A stretch of DNA of 64,000 nt from Croceitalea rosinachiae (GCF_031846445.1 NZ_JAVRHR010000002.1:310001-374000); one strand, 5' to 3'; shown: positions 16,983-25,697, numbered from the stretch's first letter. Program-made: numbers and translations. Notes: generated by a model not told the origin, from the letters alone.

Positions 16983-18431
16983 TTATTGTAATGACTTATC
17001 CAAAATCATGATTCCCCTTTCTTGAGAATCAATTTCGATAACCTCATTTGGAGATTTGGAAAATTGTTCTTTGGTTAGACTTTTGCTACTAACATTTGTT
17101 ATTTCTTCAATGGCCCTTGCAAGTAAAGGCTCATTAGGGTCACCGAAAGAGCCAAGGTCAAAAACATCTTCTCTTAATTCAAAATCAGGAGAGAACCCCG
17201 CCGTATAATCAATAAATCCAACAGAATTTTCATTTCTACCCACTAGGGGTTGAATAATCCATTTGTTATCTGGATTAATATTATCCACTCTTGATGGTGT
17301 ATAACTATATCTATTATCAGGGTCATCTACTAAAGAAATAGAGAACTCATTTTTACCTCTAGTAGTTGTTCCTATATGAACAACCTCTACATAAGGATCT
17401 AAACCGTTCATGATTAGCTCGCTTGCCGAAGCTGAACTCCCGGTTGCTAGTACAAATACCCTACTTAGGTTTAAAGAATTCAAAGGCATACCCGTACTTA
17501 CTTGATCAGCAAAAAAGTCTTCAAGTTGCGCATCTGAAAAACGTGCTTGCTGTTTATTGTTCCAGCGTTGTCGAATATATAGTTCGTTAGTATTTGTACC
17601 ATAAATCATACTTGCCAAAAGACGTGATGTATTTACAGAACCACCTGGGTTGTATCGCATGTCTAAAACCAAATCTGTAACCCCATCTGCAACAAATTGC
17701 CCAAAAACATCATTCAACTCTTCATTAAAATCGCTATTAAAGCGCTGGTACATTAAATACCCAATCTTTGTTCCATTGATATCTAATGTGGTAGCTAATC
17801 TAATTGGGGGTTCTAAAAAGTTTTCTTCTTTCGTAATAGTCACTTCTTCGTAAGTTGTATTGACCAATCTATTTACAACATCTAATTCGCCTCTGTTTAA
17901 AGTATATGTATCTGGACTAAGCAGATCAGAAATATTTTGAGAGGTAAACTGAACTCCATCCACACCATAAAAAACATCACCTCTTTTAATTCCTTGATTT
18001 GCAGCATCAGAACCAGGAATTACATTTCGGACAAATAAAAAGCGATTATCATCACTATTATCAGACAAGAGATCTACAGAAAATGTTTGAAGACCATTAC
18101 TTTTTTGAATTCCTGATAAAGAATTCAGCAGCACTTCAAAATCTTTATTATAAAAAGTGAAGCGGTCTTCTGCAAAAAGTAGACTTTCTATAAAACTTTC
18201 TGGGTCTCCGCCAGCTTGAAGGTATTCTGTATATTCTTGATTATTTACAAAACGATTATCTGCTAAATCAGCTACATCTTCTTGCCAAAAATACCATTCA
18301 TTCATAGCCTGCCACATAAAATTTTGAACTGTAACTTCGGCAGAAGTAGGATTTAAACCATTATCATCGTCGTTGTTGCATGCGTTTAGCAGCAATCCTA
18401 ATCCAATGAATAAAAAAAGAGTTTTTCTCAT
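16983..18431 (-). CDS. S41-family (C-terminal processing type) peptidase lipoprotein
   Basis: 482 residues. The N terminus is a lipoprotein signal (LLLNAC, then NNDDDNG, an Asp/Asn-rich tail typical of surface or periplasmic Bacteroidota lipoproteins). A helical N-terminal segment (MWQAMNEWYFWQEDV) precedes a PDZ-like domain (around NVIPGSDAANQGIKRGDVFY) and the tail-specific protease core (LDMRYNPGGSV and GSSASASELIMNGL, the latter carrying the expected catalytic Ser). These enzymes cut proteins near their C termini. The substrate is unknown. It is separated from the divergent sigma-factor gene by 184 bp (18432-18615) with no recognisable gene. Confidence 0.9.
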   Translation of the reverse strand: MRKTLFLFIGLGLLLNACNNDDDNGLNPTSAEVTVQNFMWQAMNEWYFWQEDVADLADNRFVNNQEYTEYLQAGGDPESFIESLLFAEDRFTFYNKDFEVLLNSLSGIQKSNGLQTFSVDLLSDNSDDNRFLFVRNVIPGSDAANQGIKRGDVFYGVDGVQFTSQNISDLLSPDTYTLNRGELDVVNRLVNTTYEEVTITKEENFLEPPIRLATTLDINGTKIGYLMYQRFNSDFNEELNDVFGQFVADGVTDLVLDMRYNPGGSVNTSRLLASMIYGTNTNELYIRQRWNNKQQARFSDAQLEDFFADQVSTGMPLNSLNLSRVFVLATGSSASASELIMNGLDPYVEVVHIGTTTRGKNEFSISLVDDPDNRYSYTPSRVDNINPDNKWIIQPLVGRNENSVGFIDYTAGFSPDFELREDVFDLGSFGDPNEPLLARAIEEITNVSSKSLTKEQFSKSPNEVIEIDSQERGIMILDKSLQ

Positions 18432-18615
18432 AGCTTTTATTTATTTCAGTAGCAATTAGTATTCCAAACTAGTAGTTATACTATAACAACTTTAGTTTCG
18501 AAAACCCTAAAATACTTACATCTCATAAACTTTTAATGCTATTTGTAACAATATTCGTTATGTTTCGTCTTCAAGTTGTAGCCCATTAAATGATTTATAG
18601 CAATTCAACCACCAA

Positions 18616-19125
18616 ATGCAACAGAAAGAGTTTTTAAATCTTGTGATGCCCTTTAAGGATAAGCTTTATCGTATGGCCAAGCGGTTATTGGTATCGCGTG
18701 AAGAGGCTGAAGATGCGACACAAGAAATTTTATTGAGACTATGGTCAAAAAATGAAGCAATGGCTCAATATAAAAGTATAGAAGCCTTTGCGATGACAAT
18801 GACTAAGAATTTTTGCTTAGATCGTTTAAAGTCAAAGCAGGCGGGTAATTTGAAACTGGTACATAGTAATTACCAAGATGAAAATACCTCGTTACAAAAA
18901 CAGTTAGAAACTGAAGATAGTGTTAGCTGGGTAGAGCGTATTATGGATGAATTGCCCGAACAACAAAAAATGGTATTGCAGCTTAGAGATGTTGAGGACT
19001 ATGACTTTGAAGAAATCTCGGATTTGTTGGATATGAAACCGACGGCAGTGCGTGTAACATTGTCAAGAGCAAGAAAAACGGTAAGAGAAAAATTAATGAA
19101 AAAGCATAACTATGGAATCGCATAA
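18616..19125 (+). CDS. ECF-type RNA polymerase sigma factor
   Basis: 169 residues with the two sigma-70 domains of extracytoplasmic-function factors: region 2 (MAKRLLVSREEAEDATQEIL, for core binding and the -10 element) and region 4 (ELPEQQKMVLQLRDVEDYDF, then a helix-turn-helix ending PTAVRVTLSRARKTVREKL). The next gene starts 14 nt before this stop and looks like a membrane-bound anti-sigma protein; three DUF4252 genes follow. The set is probably autoregulated, with the DUF4252 genes as targets. The signal it answers to is unknown. Confidence 0.93.
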   Translation: MQQKEFLNLVMPFKDKLYRMAKRLLVSREEAEDATQEILLRLWSKNEAMAQYKSIEAFAMTMTKNFCLDRLKSKQAGNLKLVHSNYQDENTSLQKQLETEDSVSWVERIMDELPEQQKMVLQLRDVEDYDFEEISDLLDMKPTAVRVTLSRARKTVREKLMKKHNYGIA

Positions 19126-19561
19126 GCACATAGAAGAATTATTAGAGAAGTATTTTGAAGCGACTGCAACAGTTGCTGAAGAAGAGGTACTGCGGGTATA
19201 TTTCAATAAAGATAGCGTAGCAACGCATCTTGAACAATATCAACCGATGTTTACATATTTCTCTAAAGCCAAAGAAGAGCAGTTTACAAAAGCAGCGCCC
19301 TTTTCGGAGCTCGTAAAACCTAGAAGAAAATTCAATTATAGATGGGTTTCCGTTGCGGCGGCAGTAGTGTTAGCCTTTGGAGTGTATTTCGGTAATAACA
19401 CGTATCAAAATTACCAAGAGCAAAGACAGGCAAGAGTTGCCTATCAACAAACAAAAGAGGCTTTAAACCTTTTAGCAGAAAATTTTGGAAAGGGCACTGA
19501 AAAAGTAGCCTTGCTAAAAGAATTTGAAGTTGCAAAACAAAAAGTTTATAGTAATAATTAA
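19112..19561 (+). CDS. Putative membrane anti-sigma factor
   Basis: 149 residues; no catalogue family recognised with certainty. Residues 1-75 are a charged helical cytoplasmic part beginning HKHIEELLEKYFEATATVAEEE, a pattern common in Bacteroidota anti-sigma proteins. One membrane helix spans about 77-93 (WVSVAAAVVLAFGVYFG), and a short periplasmic coiled tail (about 95-149) follows. The overlap of its start with the end of the sigma gene, plus this topology, is the classical arrangement of an ECF sigma/anti-sigma pair. A CxxC zinc motif is absent. The role is inferred from position and topology. Confidence 0.75.
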   Translation: MESHKHIEELLEKYFEATATVAEEEVLRVYFNKDSVATHLEQYQPMFTYFSKAKEEQFTKAAPFSELVKPRRKFNYRWVSVAAAVVLAFGVYFGNNTYQNYQEQRQARVAYQQTKEALNLLAENFGKGTEKVALLKEFEVAKQKVYSNN

Positions 19562-19571
19562 TAATAAAAAA

Positions 19572-20117
19572 ATGAGAAAGAATATTTTAATTCTATTAGT
19601 AGCAGTATTACCATTATCTGGTTTTTCACAGTCACTTTTTGATAAGTATGAAGAGTTAGATGACGTAACATCAGTAGTGGTGAACCAGAGTATGTTCAAT
19701 CTATTGGCTAAGATTGATGTTGAGGTAGATGATCCAGAAGCGCAAGACTTTGTGGATATTGCCACTAGTTTAAAAAGCCTTAAGGTGTTTACTACAGATA
19801 ACCAGTCTATTGGGGCAGACATGAAGGCTTCCGTAAATGGTTATTTGAAAAAATCATCTCTTACCGAATTGATGCGTATTAAGGACAAAGACGCCAATGT
19901 TAAGTTTTATATCAAAGAGGGTAAAGATAGTAATCATGTAAGTGAACTGTTGATGTTTGTTACCGGTTTAAAAGATGTAGACTTAGAAGTTAACGATAGA
20001 AAGTTTGAAACTGTATTACTTTCATTAACAGGCGATATTGATTTAAATAAAATCAATTCATTGACCAAAAAAATGAATTTGCCTGACGAATTGAATAAAG
20101 CAGGTAAAAAGCAATAA
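19572..20117 (+). CDS. Exported DUF4252 protein, first of three
   Basis: 181 residues from the ATG at 19572 (an upstream in-frame start would cut into the previous gene). Signal peptide 1-19 (LPLSGFSQ), mature part beginning SLFDKYEELDDVTSVVV. Conserved DUF4252 features: an early F-K-Y with a hydrophobic strand, a central SSLTELMRIKDKDANVKFYI, then NHVSELLMFVTGL, and a C-terminal GDIDLNKINSLTKKMNLP. It is the same length as the next gene and clearly paralogous to it. The function of the family is unknown; location and linkage suggest an effector of the sigma factor upstream. Confidence 0.88.
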   Translation: MRKNILILLVAVLPLSGFSQSLFDKYEELDDVTSVVVNQSMFNLLAKIDVEVDDPEAQDFVDIATSLKSLKVFTTDNQSIGADMKASVNGYLKKSSLTELMRIKDKDANVKFYIKEGKDSNHVSELLMFVTGLKDVDLEVNDRKFETVLLSLTGDIDLNKINSLTKKMNLPDELNKAGKKQ

Positions 20118-20197
20118 TCAATCATCAATCAACAGGAAATCAGTGAGCAATTGTCAATAATAATTGCTCACTGATTCATTAATCAAAAAACAACATC

Positions 20198-20743
20198 ATG
20201 AAAAAATATTTAGCTTTAATATTAGTCGGTTTATTGCCCTTTATAGGTATTTCACAATCTATATTTGATAAATATCAAGATTCTGAAAATGTAGGAACGG
20301 TTATTATCAACAAAGGCCTGTTAGGAATTGTTGCTAGCATGTCCGCCGATGAGCAGGACAAGGAAACCCTAGAATTTATAGAACTAGCAAAGAGTATTGA
20401 TGATATCAAGATTTTTGTATCCGAAGATGCTTCAGCATCAGCTGATATGGCGGCAACAATGAAGAAATATGTAAAATCCGCATCGCTTGATGAAATGATG
20501 CGAGTGAAAGATGGCGATACCAATGTTAGATTTTACATCAAAAACGGCCGAAATTCTAATCATGTTTCCGAATTGTTAATGTTTGTTACTGGTATAGATG
20601 ATAAGGGTAAGAAAGAAAACAGGCCTAATTTTGAAACTGTTTTGTTGACCATGACCGGTGATATTGATTTGAATAAAATTGGAACGATAACGAATAAAAT
20701 GAATTTACCGAAGCAACTTAAAAAAGCTAAAGGAGGTAAATAA
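20198..20743 (+). CDS. Exported DUF4252 protein, second of three
   Basis: 181 residues: signal peptide ending GISQ, mature N terminus SIFDKYQDSENVGTVIINKG. The C-terminal half shares long runs with the upstream paralogue (MRVKDGDTNVRFYIKNGR, NHVSELLMFVTG, MTGDIDLNKIGTITNKMNLP), showing a tandem duplication, while the region after the signal peptide has diverged more (VASMSADEQDKETLEF). The tail is Lys/Gly rich. It lies 80 bp after the first copy in the same direction and is presumably in the same transcript. Confidence 0.88.
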   Translation: MKKYLALILVGLLPFIGISQSIFDKYQDSENVGTVIINKGLLGIVASMSADEQDKETLEFIELAKSIDDIKIFVSEDASASADMAATMKKYVKSASLDEMMRVKDGDTNVRFYIKNGRNSNHVSELLMFVTGIDDKGKKENRPNFETVLLTMTGDIDLNKIGTITNKMNLPKQLKKAKGGK

Positions 20744-20815
20744 TTATCGTAGTTAATTGTAACAAAACAACTTAAATGATGACTTATATAATAAGTCAAT
20801 CAAAAAAATATAAAA

Positions 20816-21355
20816 ATGAAAAAATCAATTAAAGGTGCGGTGTTGCTAATAGCAGTTTTGCTAGGTTCATGCGCTTCACAACAAAGTCTACAAGAATATT
20901 ATGTGGATAATCAAGAGAACCCAAATTTTATTTCTTTAGATATTCCCGCGAGTATTTTAAAAATGGATGAAGTGGATTTGACCAACGGTCAAAAGGAAGC
21001 GGTGGAATCTTTGAAAAAGTTTAATCTGCTTGCTTTTAGAAAAACTGAATCTAATTCAGCAGATTTTAAGTTGGAAAAAGCGAAGGTAAAAGAGATTTTG
21101 AAGAATGATGATTTTGTGGAACTTATGAAAATCAATTCGCAATATGGCAAAGGAGTGGTTAAATATCTTGGAGATGATAATGCTATTGACGAGGTAATCA
21201 TTTATGGAGCAAGTGATGACAAGGGTTTTGCTTTAGTAAGGGTTCTAGGTAAAGATATGAACCCAGCCCATGTGGTGCAATTAATGCAAGCCATTCAAAA
21301 ATCAGATTATAAAGGTGAAGGCCTTGGCGAGATTGGAAAGTTTTTAAAAGGATAG
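20816..21355 (+). CDS. DUF4252 lipoprotein, third of three
   Basis: 179 residues; distant relative of the two upstream genes. It differs in being a lipoprotein (LLGSCASQQ) rather than a signal-peptidase I substrate. The DUF4252 outline remains: SLDIPASIL strand, a Lys-rich middle (LNGQ-type segments replaced by VDLTNGQKEAVESLKKFN), FVELMKINSQYGKGVVKYLG, DEVIIYGASDDKGFALVRVLG and a C-terminal HVVQLMQAIQ. The anchored copy may hold the soluble ones near a membrane, but this is inference. A terminator about 20 bp downstream closes the cassette. Confidence 0.85.
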   Translation: MKKSIKGAVLLIAVLLGSCASQQSLQEYYVDNQENPNFISLDIPASILKMDEVDLTNGQKEAVESLKKFNLLAFRKTESNSADFKLEKAKVKEILKNDDFVELMKINSQYGKGVVKYLGDDNAIDEVIIYGASDDKGFALVRVLGKDMNPAHVVQLMQAIQKSDYKGEGLGEIGKFLKG

Positions 21356-21375
21356 TCTAAACTTAACTAAGTTTT

Positions 21376-21410
21376 AAATCCTGAACTACTTTTGTAGCTC
21401 AGGATTTTTT
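21376..21410 (+). terminator. Rho-independent terminator of the sigma/DUF4252 operon
   Basis: The stem AAATCCTGAACTAC (21376-21389) pairs with GTAGCTCAGGATTT (21394-21407) with a single mismatch and a TTTT loop, and it is followed by a T-run. It sits 20 bp after the last DUF4252 stop. Confidence 0.85.
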
Positions 21411-21505
21411 GCACCATAGATTTTATATTTTCCTAAGATTGTTCGTGACCTAATTATTATATTAGTGTCTCATTTTTTGAAAACACTAATAAATTAAATA
21501 TAACT

Positions 21506-22324
21506 ATGGAAGATGCTCAAGTCTGGATAGACAAAGGAATTGATTTTATTACCCAATATGGTCCCAAAGTAATCGGAGCCATTCTTATTTACATCATTGG
21601 TTCATGGATTATTAAAAAGCTCGTTGGAGTATTACGCAAAGTAATGGCCAAAGGAAGTTATGACCAGTCTTTGCAAAAGTTTTTAATGAACCTTGTTTCA
21701 TGGGCCTTGAAAATCTTTTTAATTATAACTGTCATTTCAACTTTAGGTGTTGAAACTACTAGTTTGGCTGCGGTGATTGCAGCAGCTGGTTTAGCAGTTG
21801 GTTTAGCTTTACAGGGCTCACTTTCTAATTTTGCTGGTGGTGTACTAATTATGATATTTAAACCGTACAGGATAGGTGATTTAATTGAGGCACAAGGAGA
21901 ACTTGGATCGGTAAAGGAAATTGAAATCTTCACTACAAAGTTGGTTTCTCCAGAAAACAAACTGATTATTGTACCCAATGGAGCAATGGCCAATGGTAAT
22001 ATTGTGAACTATACCGCTGAAGGAAAGATACGCGTAGATGCTGTAATAGGGGTAGCTTATGAAGAAGATATTAAAAAAGTGAAAGAAGTATTGCTAGACG
22101 TTCTGACTTCTAATCCAAAAGTTTTAAAGGACCCGGAACCATCTGTTAATGTTTTAGAACTTGCCGATAGTTCGGTCAATTTCGCAGTTAGACCTTTTTC
22201 AAAACCTGAAGATTATTGGGATGTTTATTTTGCAACTTATGAAAAGTGCAAATTAGCACTTGATAAAGCAGGAATTGAAATTCCTTACCCACATGAAGTG
22301 GAAGTTATCAAGCATGCAAAATAG
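21506..22324 (+). CDS. mscS: Small-conductance mechanosensitive channel (MscS family)
   Basis: 272 residues, matching the short E. coli-type MscS. Three membrane helices (about 18-35, 62-80, 90-115), the pore helix with the Gly/Ala pattern AAVIAAAGLAVGLALQGSLS, then the beta domain (GGVLIMIFKPYRIGDLIEAQ) and the alpha/beta C-terminal vestibule (VAYEEDIKKVKEVLL). It opens on membrane tension and releases solutes at osmotic downshock. It is monocistronic: a terminator lies upstream of it and another directly downstream, the latter overlapping the purB end. Confidence 0.95.
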   Translation: MEDAQVWIDKGIDFITQYGPKVIGAILIYIIGSWIIKKLVGVLRKVMAKGSYDQSLQKFLMNLVSWALKIFLIITVISTLGVETTSLAAVIAAAGLAVGLALQGSLSNFAGGVLIMIFKPYRIGDLIEAQGELGSVKEIEIFTTKLVSPENKLIIVPNGAMANGNIVNYTAEGKIRVDAVIGVAYEEDIKKVKEVLLDVLTSNPKVLKDPEPSVNVLELADSSVNFAVRPFSKPEDYWDVYFATYEKCKLALDKAGIEIPYPHEVEVIKHAK

Positions 22325-22346
22325 TATAAAATTTATCTTATTCCAG

Positions 22347-23690
22347 TTAAACCCCAGTGTAATTCGCTGGGGTTATTTTTTTTAATTCCATTTTAATAGT
22401 ATCTGAAACCTCTAAAGTTTCTATGAAATCAGCAATTGACTTTTGATTGATTTTTTCATTGGTACGTGTCAATCCTTTTAATGCCTCGTATGGGTTTGGA
22501 TATCCTTCTCTGCGCAGAATAGTTTGAATTGCCTCAGCAACAATAGCCCAATTATTTTCTAGGTCTTGTTCAAATTTATTGGCATTTAAAACTAGTTTGT
22601 TCAACCCTTTTAAGGTAGATTGAAAGGCAACTACCGTATGTGCAAACGGTACTCCAACGTTTCGCAATACCGTACTATCTGTTAAATCACGCTGTAATCT
22701 AGAAACAGGCAATTTTGCTGATAGATGCTCAAAAATAGCATTCGCGAGACCTAAATTACCTTCTGAATTTTCAAAATCTATCGGATTCACCTTATGTGGC
22801 ATAGCAGAAGAGCCGACTTCTCCTTTTTTGATTTTTTGTTTAAAATAATCCATTGATATATACGTCCACATATCCCTGTTCAAATCAATTATAATGGTAT
22901 TGATTCGTTTTAAGCAATCAAATAATGCGGCCATATGGTCATAATGTTCAATCTGTGTAGTAGGAAATGAGTGATGCAATCCGAGTTTTTCTTGCACAAA
23001 TTGTTGTCCAAAAGCTTTCCAATCCGTATTTGGATATGCTACTTTATGCGCATTATAATTACCAGTTGCACCTCCAAATTTGGCTGCTGAAGGAATATCA
23101 TTCAATAAATCAAACTGTTGTTTTAAACGCTCTACAAAAACGTTAATCTCCTTGCCCAATCTTGTAGGAGAGGCAGGTTGGCCATGTGTTCTTGCTAACA
23201 TGGATATTGTTTCCCATTCAGCTGTCAACGACTTTAACTTCTCAAAAACTTCAAAATAAAGAGGAACATAGACATAATTCATCGCTGCTTTAATTGAAAA
23301 AGGAATAGCTGTGTTATTGATGTCTTGAGAAGTCAATCCAAAATGGATGAACTCTTTGTATTCTTGTAAACCTAAAAAATCAAACTTTTGTTTGATGAAA
23401 TACTCAACTGCTTTTACATCGTGATTGGTCGTCTTCTCAATTTCTTTAATTGCTAAGGCATCAGCAGCAGAAAAATCTTGGTAAATCTTCTGCAAATCTT
23501 GAAATTTAGAATTGTCAAAATTTGAAAGTTGGGTCAATGGAATTTCACATAGTGCAATAAAATATTCAATTTCTACTTGCACCCTATATTTGATAAGTGC
23601 TTCTTCTGAAAAGTAATTACCTAAAGCTTCAGTTTTATTGCGATAACGCCCATCAATTGGCGATATGGCGTTTAGTTGGTTTAAAGACAT
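22347..23690 (-). CDS. purB: Adenylosuccinate lyase
   Basis: 447 residues. Catalyses two purine steps: SAICAR to AICAR, and adenylosuccinate to AMP, releasing fumarate each time. The fumarase/aspartase signature is GSSAMPHKVNPIDFE, with its flexible catalytic Ser loop; other family segments are RTHGQPASPTRLGKE, TSQDINNTA and NRDMWTYIS. The length fits the E. coli-type enzyme. It is last of a three-gene group (Sir2-type protein, helical protein, purB), 35 nt after the helical protein. Its last codons double as a hairpin for the convergent mscS. Confidence 0.97.
   Translation of the reverse strand: MSLNQLNAISPIDGRYRNKTEALGNYFSEEALIKYRVQVEIEYFIALCEIPLTQLSNFDNSKFQDLQKIYQDFSAADALAIKEIEKTTNHDVKAVEYFIKQKFDFLGLQEYKEFIHFGLTSQDINNTAIPFSIKAAMNYVYVPLYFEVFEKLKSLTAEWETISMLARTHGQPASPTRLGKEINVFVERLKQQFDLLNDIPSAAKFGGATGNYNAHKVAYPNTDWKAFGQQFVQEKLGLHHSFPTTQIEHYDHMAALFDCLKRINTIIIDLNRDMWTYISMDYFKQKIKKGEVGSSAMPHKVNPIDFENSEGNLGLANAIFEHLSAKLPVSRLQRDLTDSTVLRNVGVPFAHTVVAFQSTLKGLNKLVLNANKFEQDLENNWAIVAEAIQTILRREGYPNPYEALKGLTRTNEKINQKSIADFIETLEVSDTIKMELKKITPANYTGV
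22350..22383 (+). terminator. mscS terminator embedded in the purB coding end
   Basis: An 8-bp stem AACCCCAG (22350-22357) / CTGGGGTT (22367-22374) with a 9-nt loop is followed on the + strand by a long T-run interrupted by one A (22375-22383). The hairpin bases encode the last residues of PurB (PANYTGV) on the other strand. Confidence 0.85.
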
Positions 23691-23725
23691 TGACCTAGTT
23701 TTTTGGAAAAGGTAAAGATACTACT

Positions 23726-24307
23726 TTAGTTAACAGCTCGAGACTTTGAATTAAGAGCTAATAGGGTTTTCTTTGCTCGGTGTTTATAGCCAGCACTGCC
23801 CTTAGCAATGGTATTCTCAAGCACTATTTTTAATTCAGGATGTATCCATTCGAACTTTTCACCCAAATAAAGCAAGCTTGTCATAGAGAATACCTTAGCG
23901 GCCATTTTATGTTCTCCGATAAGCCAGTCAAAACAGGCATTTACCAGATGCTCAAGATGAGCAGTCTTAATTTCATTTTTAAAAACAGCATCATTTTTTA
24001 CGAAATAAGATTCACAAAGCATTTGACAAATATGAGCCATTGGTCGTATGCAAGATTCAGAAGTCAAGTTTTCTAATTTTGAAGTAAATTCATTTATGTG
24101 AGGCAGTATATATGCCAATTGCTTGCGCATTAAATGATCAAAGACCCAACTTGCATTAAATTCGTTCAATTTATCTTGTCTAAAAATCTCTCTTAATAAA
24201 CACTCTGTCAAACTTGGGTACTTTACCAATTCCTCTACAAGACCCACAATTTGCCTTTTAGACAACCGACCCGTATTTAATTTTTGTAAGAGCTCGTCTT
24301 CGGTCAT
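23726..24307 (-). CDS. All-helical protein of unknown function, HEAT-like
   Basis: 193 residues, predicted almost wholly alpha-helical with repeated pairs of amphipathic helices (LLREIFRQDKLNEFNASWVF, LIGEHKMAAKVFSMTSLLYL) as in HEAT/ARM-type folds. No enzyme motif, signal peptide or membrane segment. Relatives lie beside purB in Flavobacteriia and, in my memory, are sometimes mislabelled adenylosuccinate lyase. It starts one nucleotide after the sirtuin stop, so the two are translationally coupled. The C terminus is basic (HRAKKTLLALNSKSRAVN). The role is unknown; a scaffold or nucleic-acid-contact function would fit the fold. Confidence 0.8.
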   Translation of the reverse strand: MTEDELLQKLNTGRLSKRQIVGLVEELVKYPSLTECLLREIFRQDKLNEFNASWVFDHLMRKQLAYILPHINEFTSKLENLTSESCIRPMAHICQMLCESYFVKNDAVFKNEIKTAHLEHLVNACFDWLIGEHKMAAKVFSMTSLLYLGEKFEWIHPELKIVLENTIAKGSAGYKHRAKKTLLALNSKSRAVN

Positions 24308-24308
24308 G

Positions 24309-25004
24309 TTATTTATTTTGATTCAATAGTCTTACCAATTCGGGTAGACCTACCGTTGCAGATTGTTCAATAATGGTAAGGTTTTCAAAATCTGTAGTTG
24401 TAACGTTTGGTTTTGGGTCTATAAAATATATTGGAGTATTAGGTTGAACATAATTGATTAAACTTGCCGCTGGATAGACTTGCATAGAAGTTCCGATAAT
24501 GATTAAAATATCAGCAGTTTGCGTAATCTCAATAGCCGTTTCTAATAAAGGGACCATTTCGCCGAACCAAACGATGTGAGGTCGTAATTGATGACCATCT
24601 TTATCTAAATCACCTAAATTTAAATCATTTCGCCAATCTAAAATATAATTTTCATTTACTGTACTTCTTACTTTTAGTAGTTCTCCATGCAGATGTATAA
24701 CTTGGGTGCTTCCTGCCTGTTCATGGAGGTTGTCCACATTTTGAGTAATCACTTTCACCTCAAAATGGTTTGCTAGAACCACCAAAGCTTTATGGCCTTC
24801 ATTCGGTTGAACATTTAATAACTGTTTTCTTCTCTGATTATAAAATTTGAGTACTAATTCTGGATTGGCAGCAAAACCTTGAGGAGAAGCTACTTGCATC
24901 ACATCATGGCCCTCCCATAACCCATTGGCATCGCGAAAAGTCTTAAGGCCACTTTCGGCACTCATTCCTGCTCCCGTTAAAACAACAATTTTTCTTTTAG
25001 CCAT
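24309..25004 (-). CDS. NAD-dependent protein deacylase, sirtuin (CobB-like, zinc-ligand-free)
   Basis: 231 residues. NAD-binding GAGMSAESGLKTFRD (11-25), TQNVDNLHEQAG (87-98), catalytic His106 in HLHGEL, and RPHIVWFGEMVP. The pocket motif FYNQRR places Tyr55 and Arg58 like the Tyr-x-x-Arg pair that selects succinyl- and malonyl-lysine in class III sirtuins (SIRT5, CobB), so removal of acidic acyl groups is expected. The small domain has no Cys-x-x-Cys pairs between His106 and RPH, so the structural zinc site is lost; this is common in short Bacteroidota members as I recall. It is the first gene of the group ending in purB. Confidence 0.92.
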   Translation of the reverse strand: MAKRKIVVLTGAGMSAESGLKTFRDANGLWEGHDVMQVASPQGFAANPELVLKFYNQRRKQLLNVQPNEGHKALVVLANHFEVKVITQNVDNLHEQAGSTQVIHLHGELLKVRSTVNENYILDWRNDLNLGDLDKDGHQLRPHIVWFGEMVPLLETAIEITQTADILIIIGTSMQVYPAASLINYVQPNTPIYFIDPKPNVTTTDFENLTIIEQSATVGLPELVRLLNQNK

Positions 25005-25150
25005 AGACGAATTGGCATTAATGACAAATTACAAATTAAGCATTCTCGTTCAATATAAAGCCTAATTGGAGAGCAGGACAAATTATTATGTTTTACCCAT
25101 GCAAATAAGATTTTTGTATTTTTATTCGCAACCAATTAAAAATAAACAAG

Positions 25151-25678
25151 ATGACTACAGTATTGTATATCATTGCGGGCATAGTTTTGCTTGTATTGAT
25201 TTTAGCTATGTTGGCTCCGAAAACTTACGATGTTTCACGTTCTATTGAAATTGAAAAGCCCAAGAATGAGGTTTTTTCAGTTTTAAGATCACTTAAAAGA
25301 CAAGATGAATGGAGCCCATGGGCAAAAAAAGACCCTAATATGAAAAAAGAGTTTAAAGGTTCTGATGGAGAAGTGGGCTCAATAAGTTATTGGCTGGGCA
25401 ATAAAGAAGTTGGTGAAGGTGAACAAGAGATCACAAAAATTATTGATGGTGAACGCATTGAGGGAGAACTTCGTTTTTTAAAGCCGTTTAAGTCTGAATC
25501 TGATTGTTATTTTGAGACTGATGAGACATCTAATGGTAAGACCAAGGTTACTTGGGGCTTTTCTGGGAAAAATAAATTTCCAATGAGTATTATGATGTTA
25601 TTCATGAGTATGGACAAAATGGTGGGGAAAGATTTTGAAGAAGGATTGTCTAGCCTTAAAATCTTAATGGAAAAGTAG
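25151..25678 (+). CDS. Membrane-anchored SRPBCC-family protein
   Basis: 175 residues: an N-terminal membrane helix (about 4-22), then a START-like/Bet v 1 (SRPBCC, polyketide cyclase 2) domain. Typical features are VSRSIEIEKPKNEVFSVL at the first strand and helix, DEWSPWAKKDPNM, the GSISYWLGNKEVGEGEQEIT sheet and a long C-terminal helix (VGKDFEEGLSSLKILME). These domains bind hydrophobic ligands in a deep pocket; the natural ligand here is unknown. It stands alone, followed by a long inverted repeat. Confidence 0.88.
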   Translation: MTTVLYIIAGIVLLVLILAMLAPKTYDVSRSIEIEKPKNEVFSVLRSLKRQDEWSPWAKKDPNMKKEFKGSDGEVGSISYWLGNKEVGEGEQEITKIIDGERIEGELRFLKPFKSESDCYFETDETSNGKTKVTWGFSGKNKFPMSIMMLFMSMDKMVGKDFEEGLSSLKILMEK

Positions 25679-25697
25679 TATAAAACTAAATATAGTT

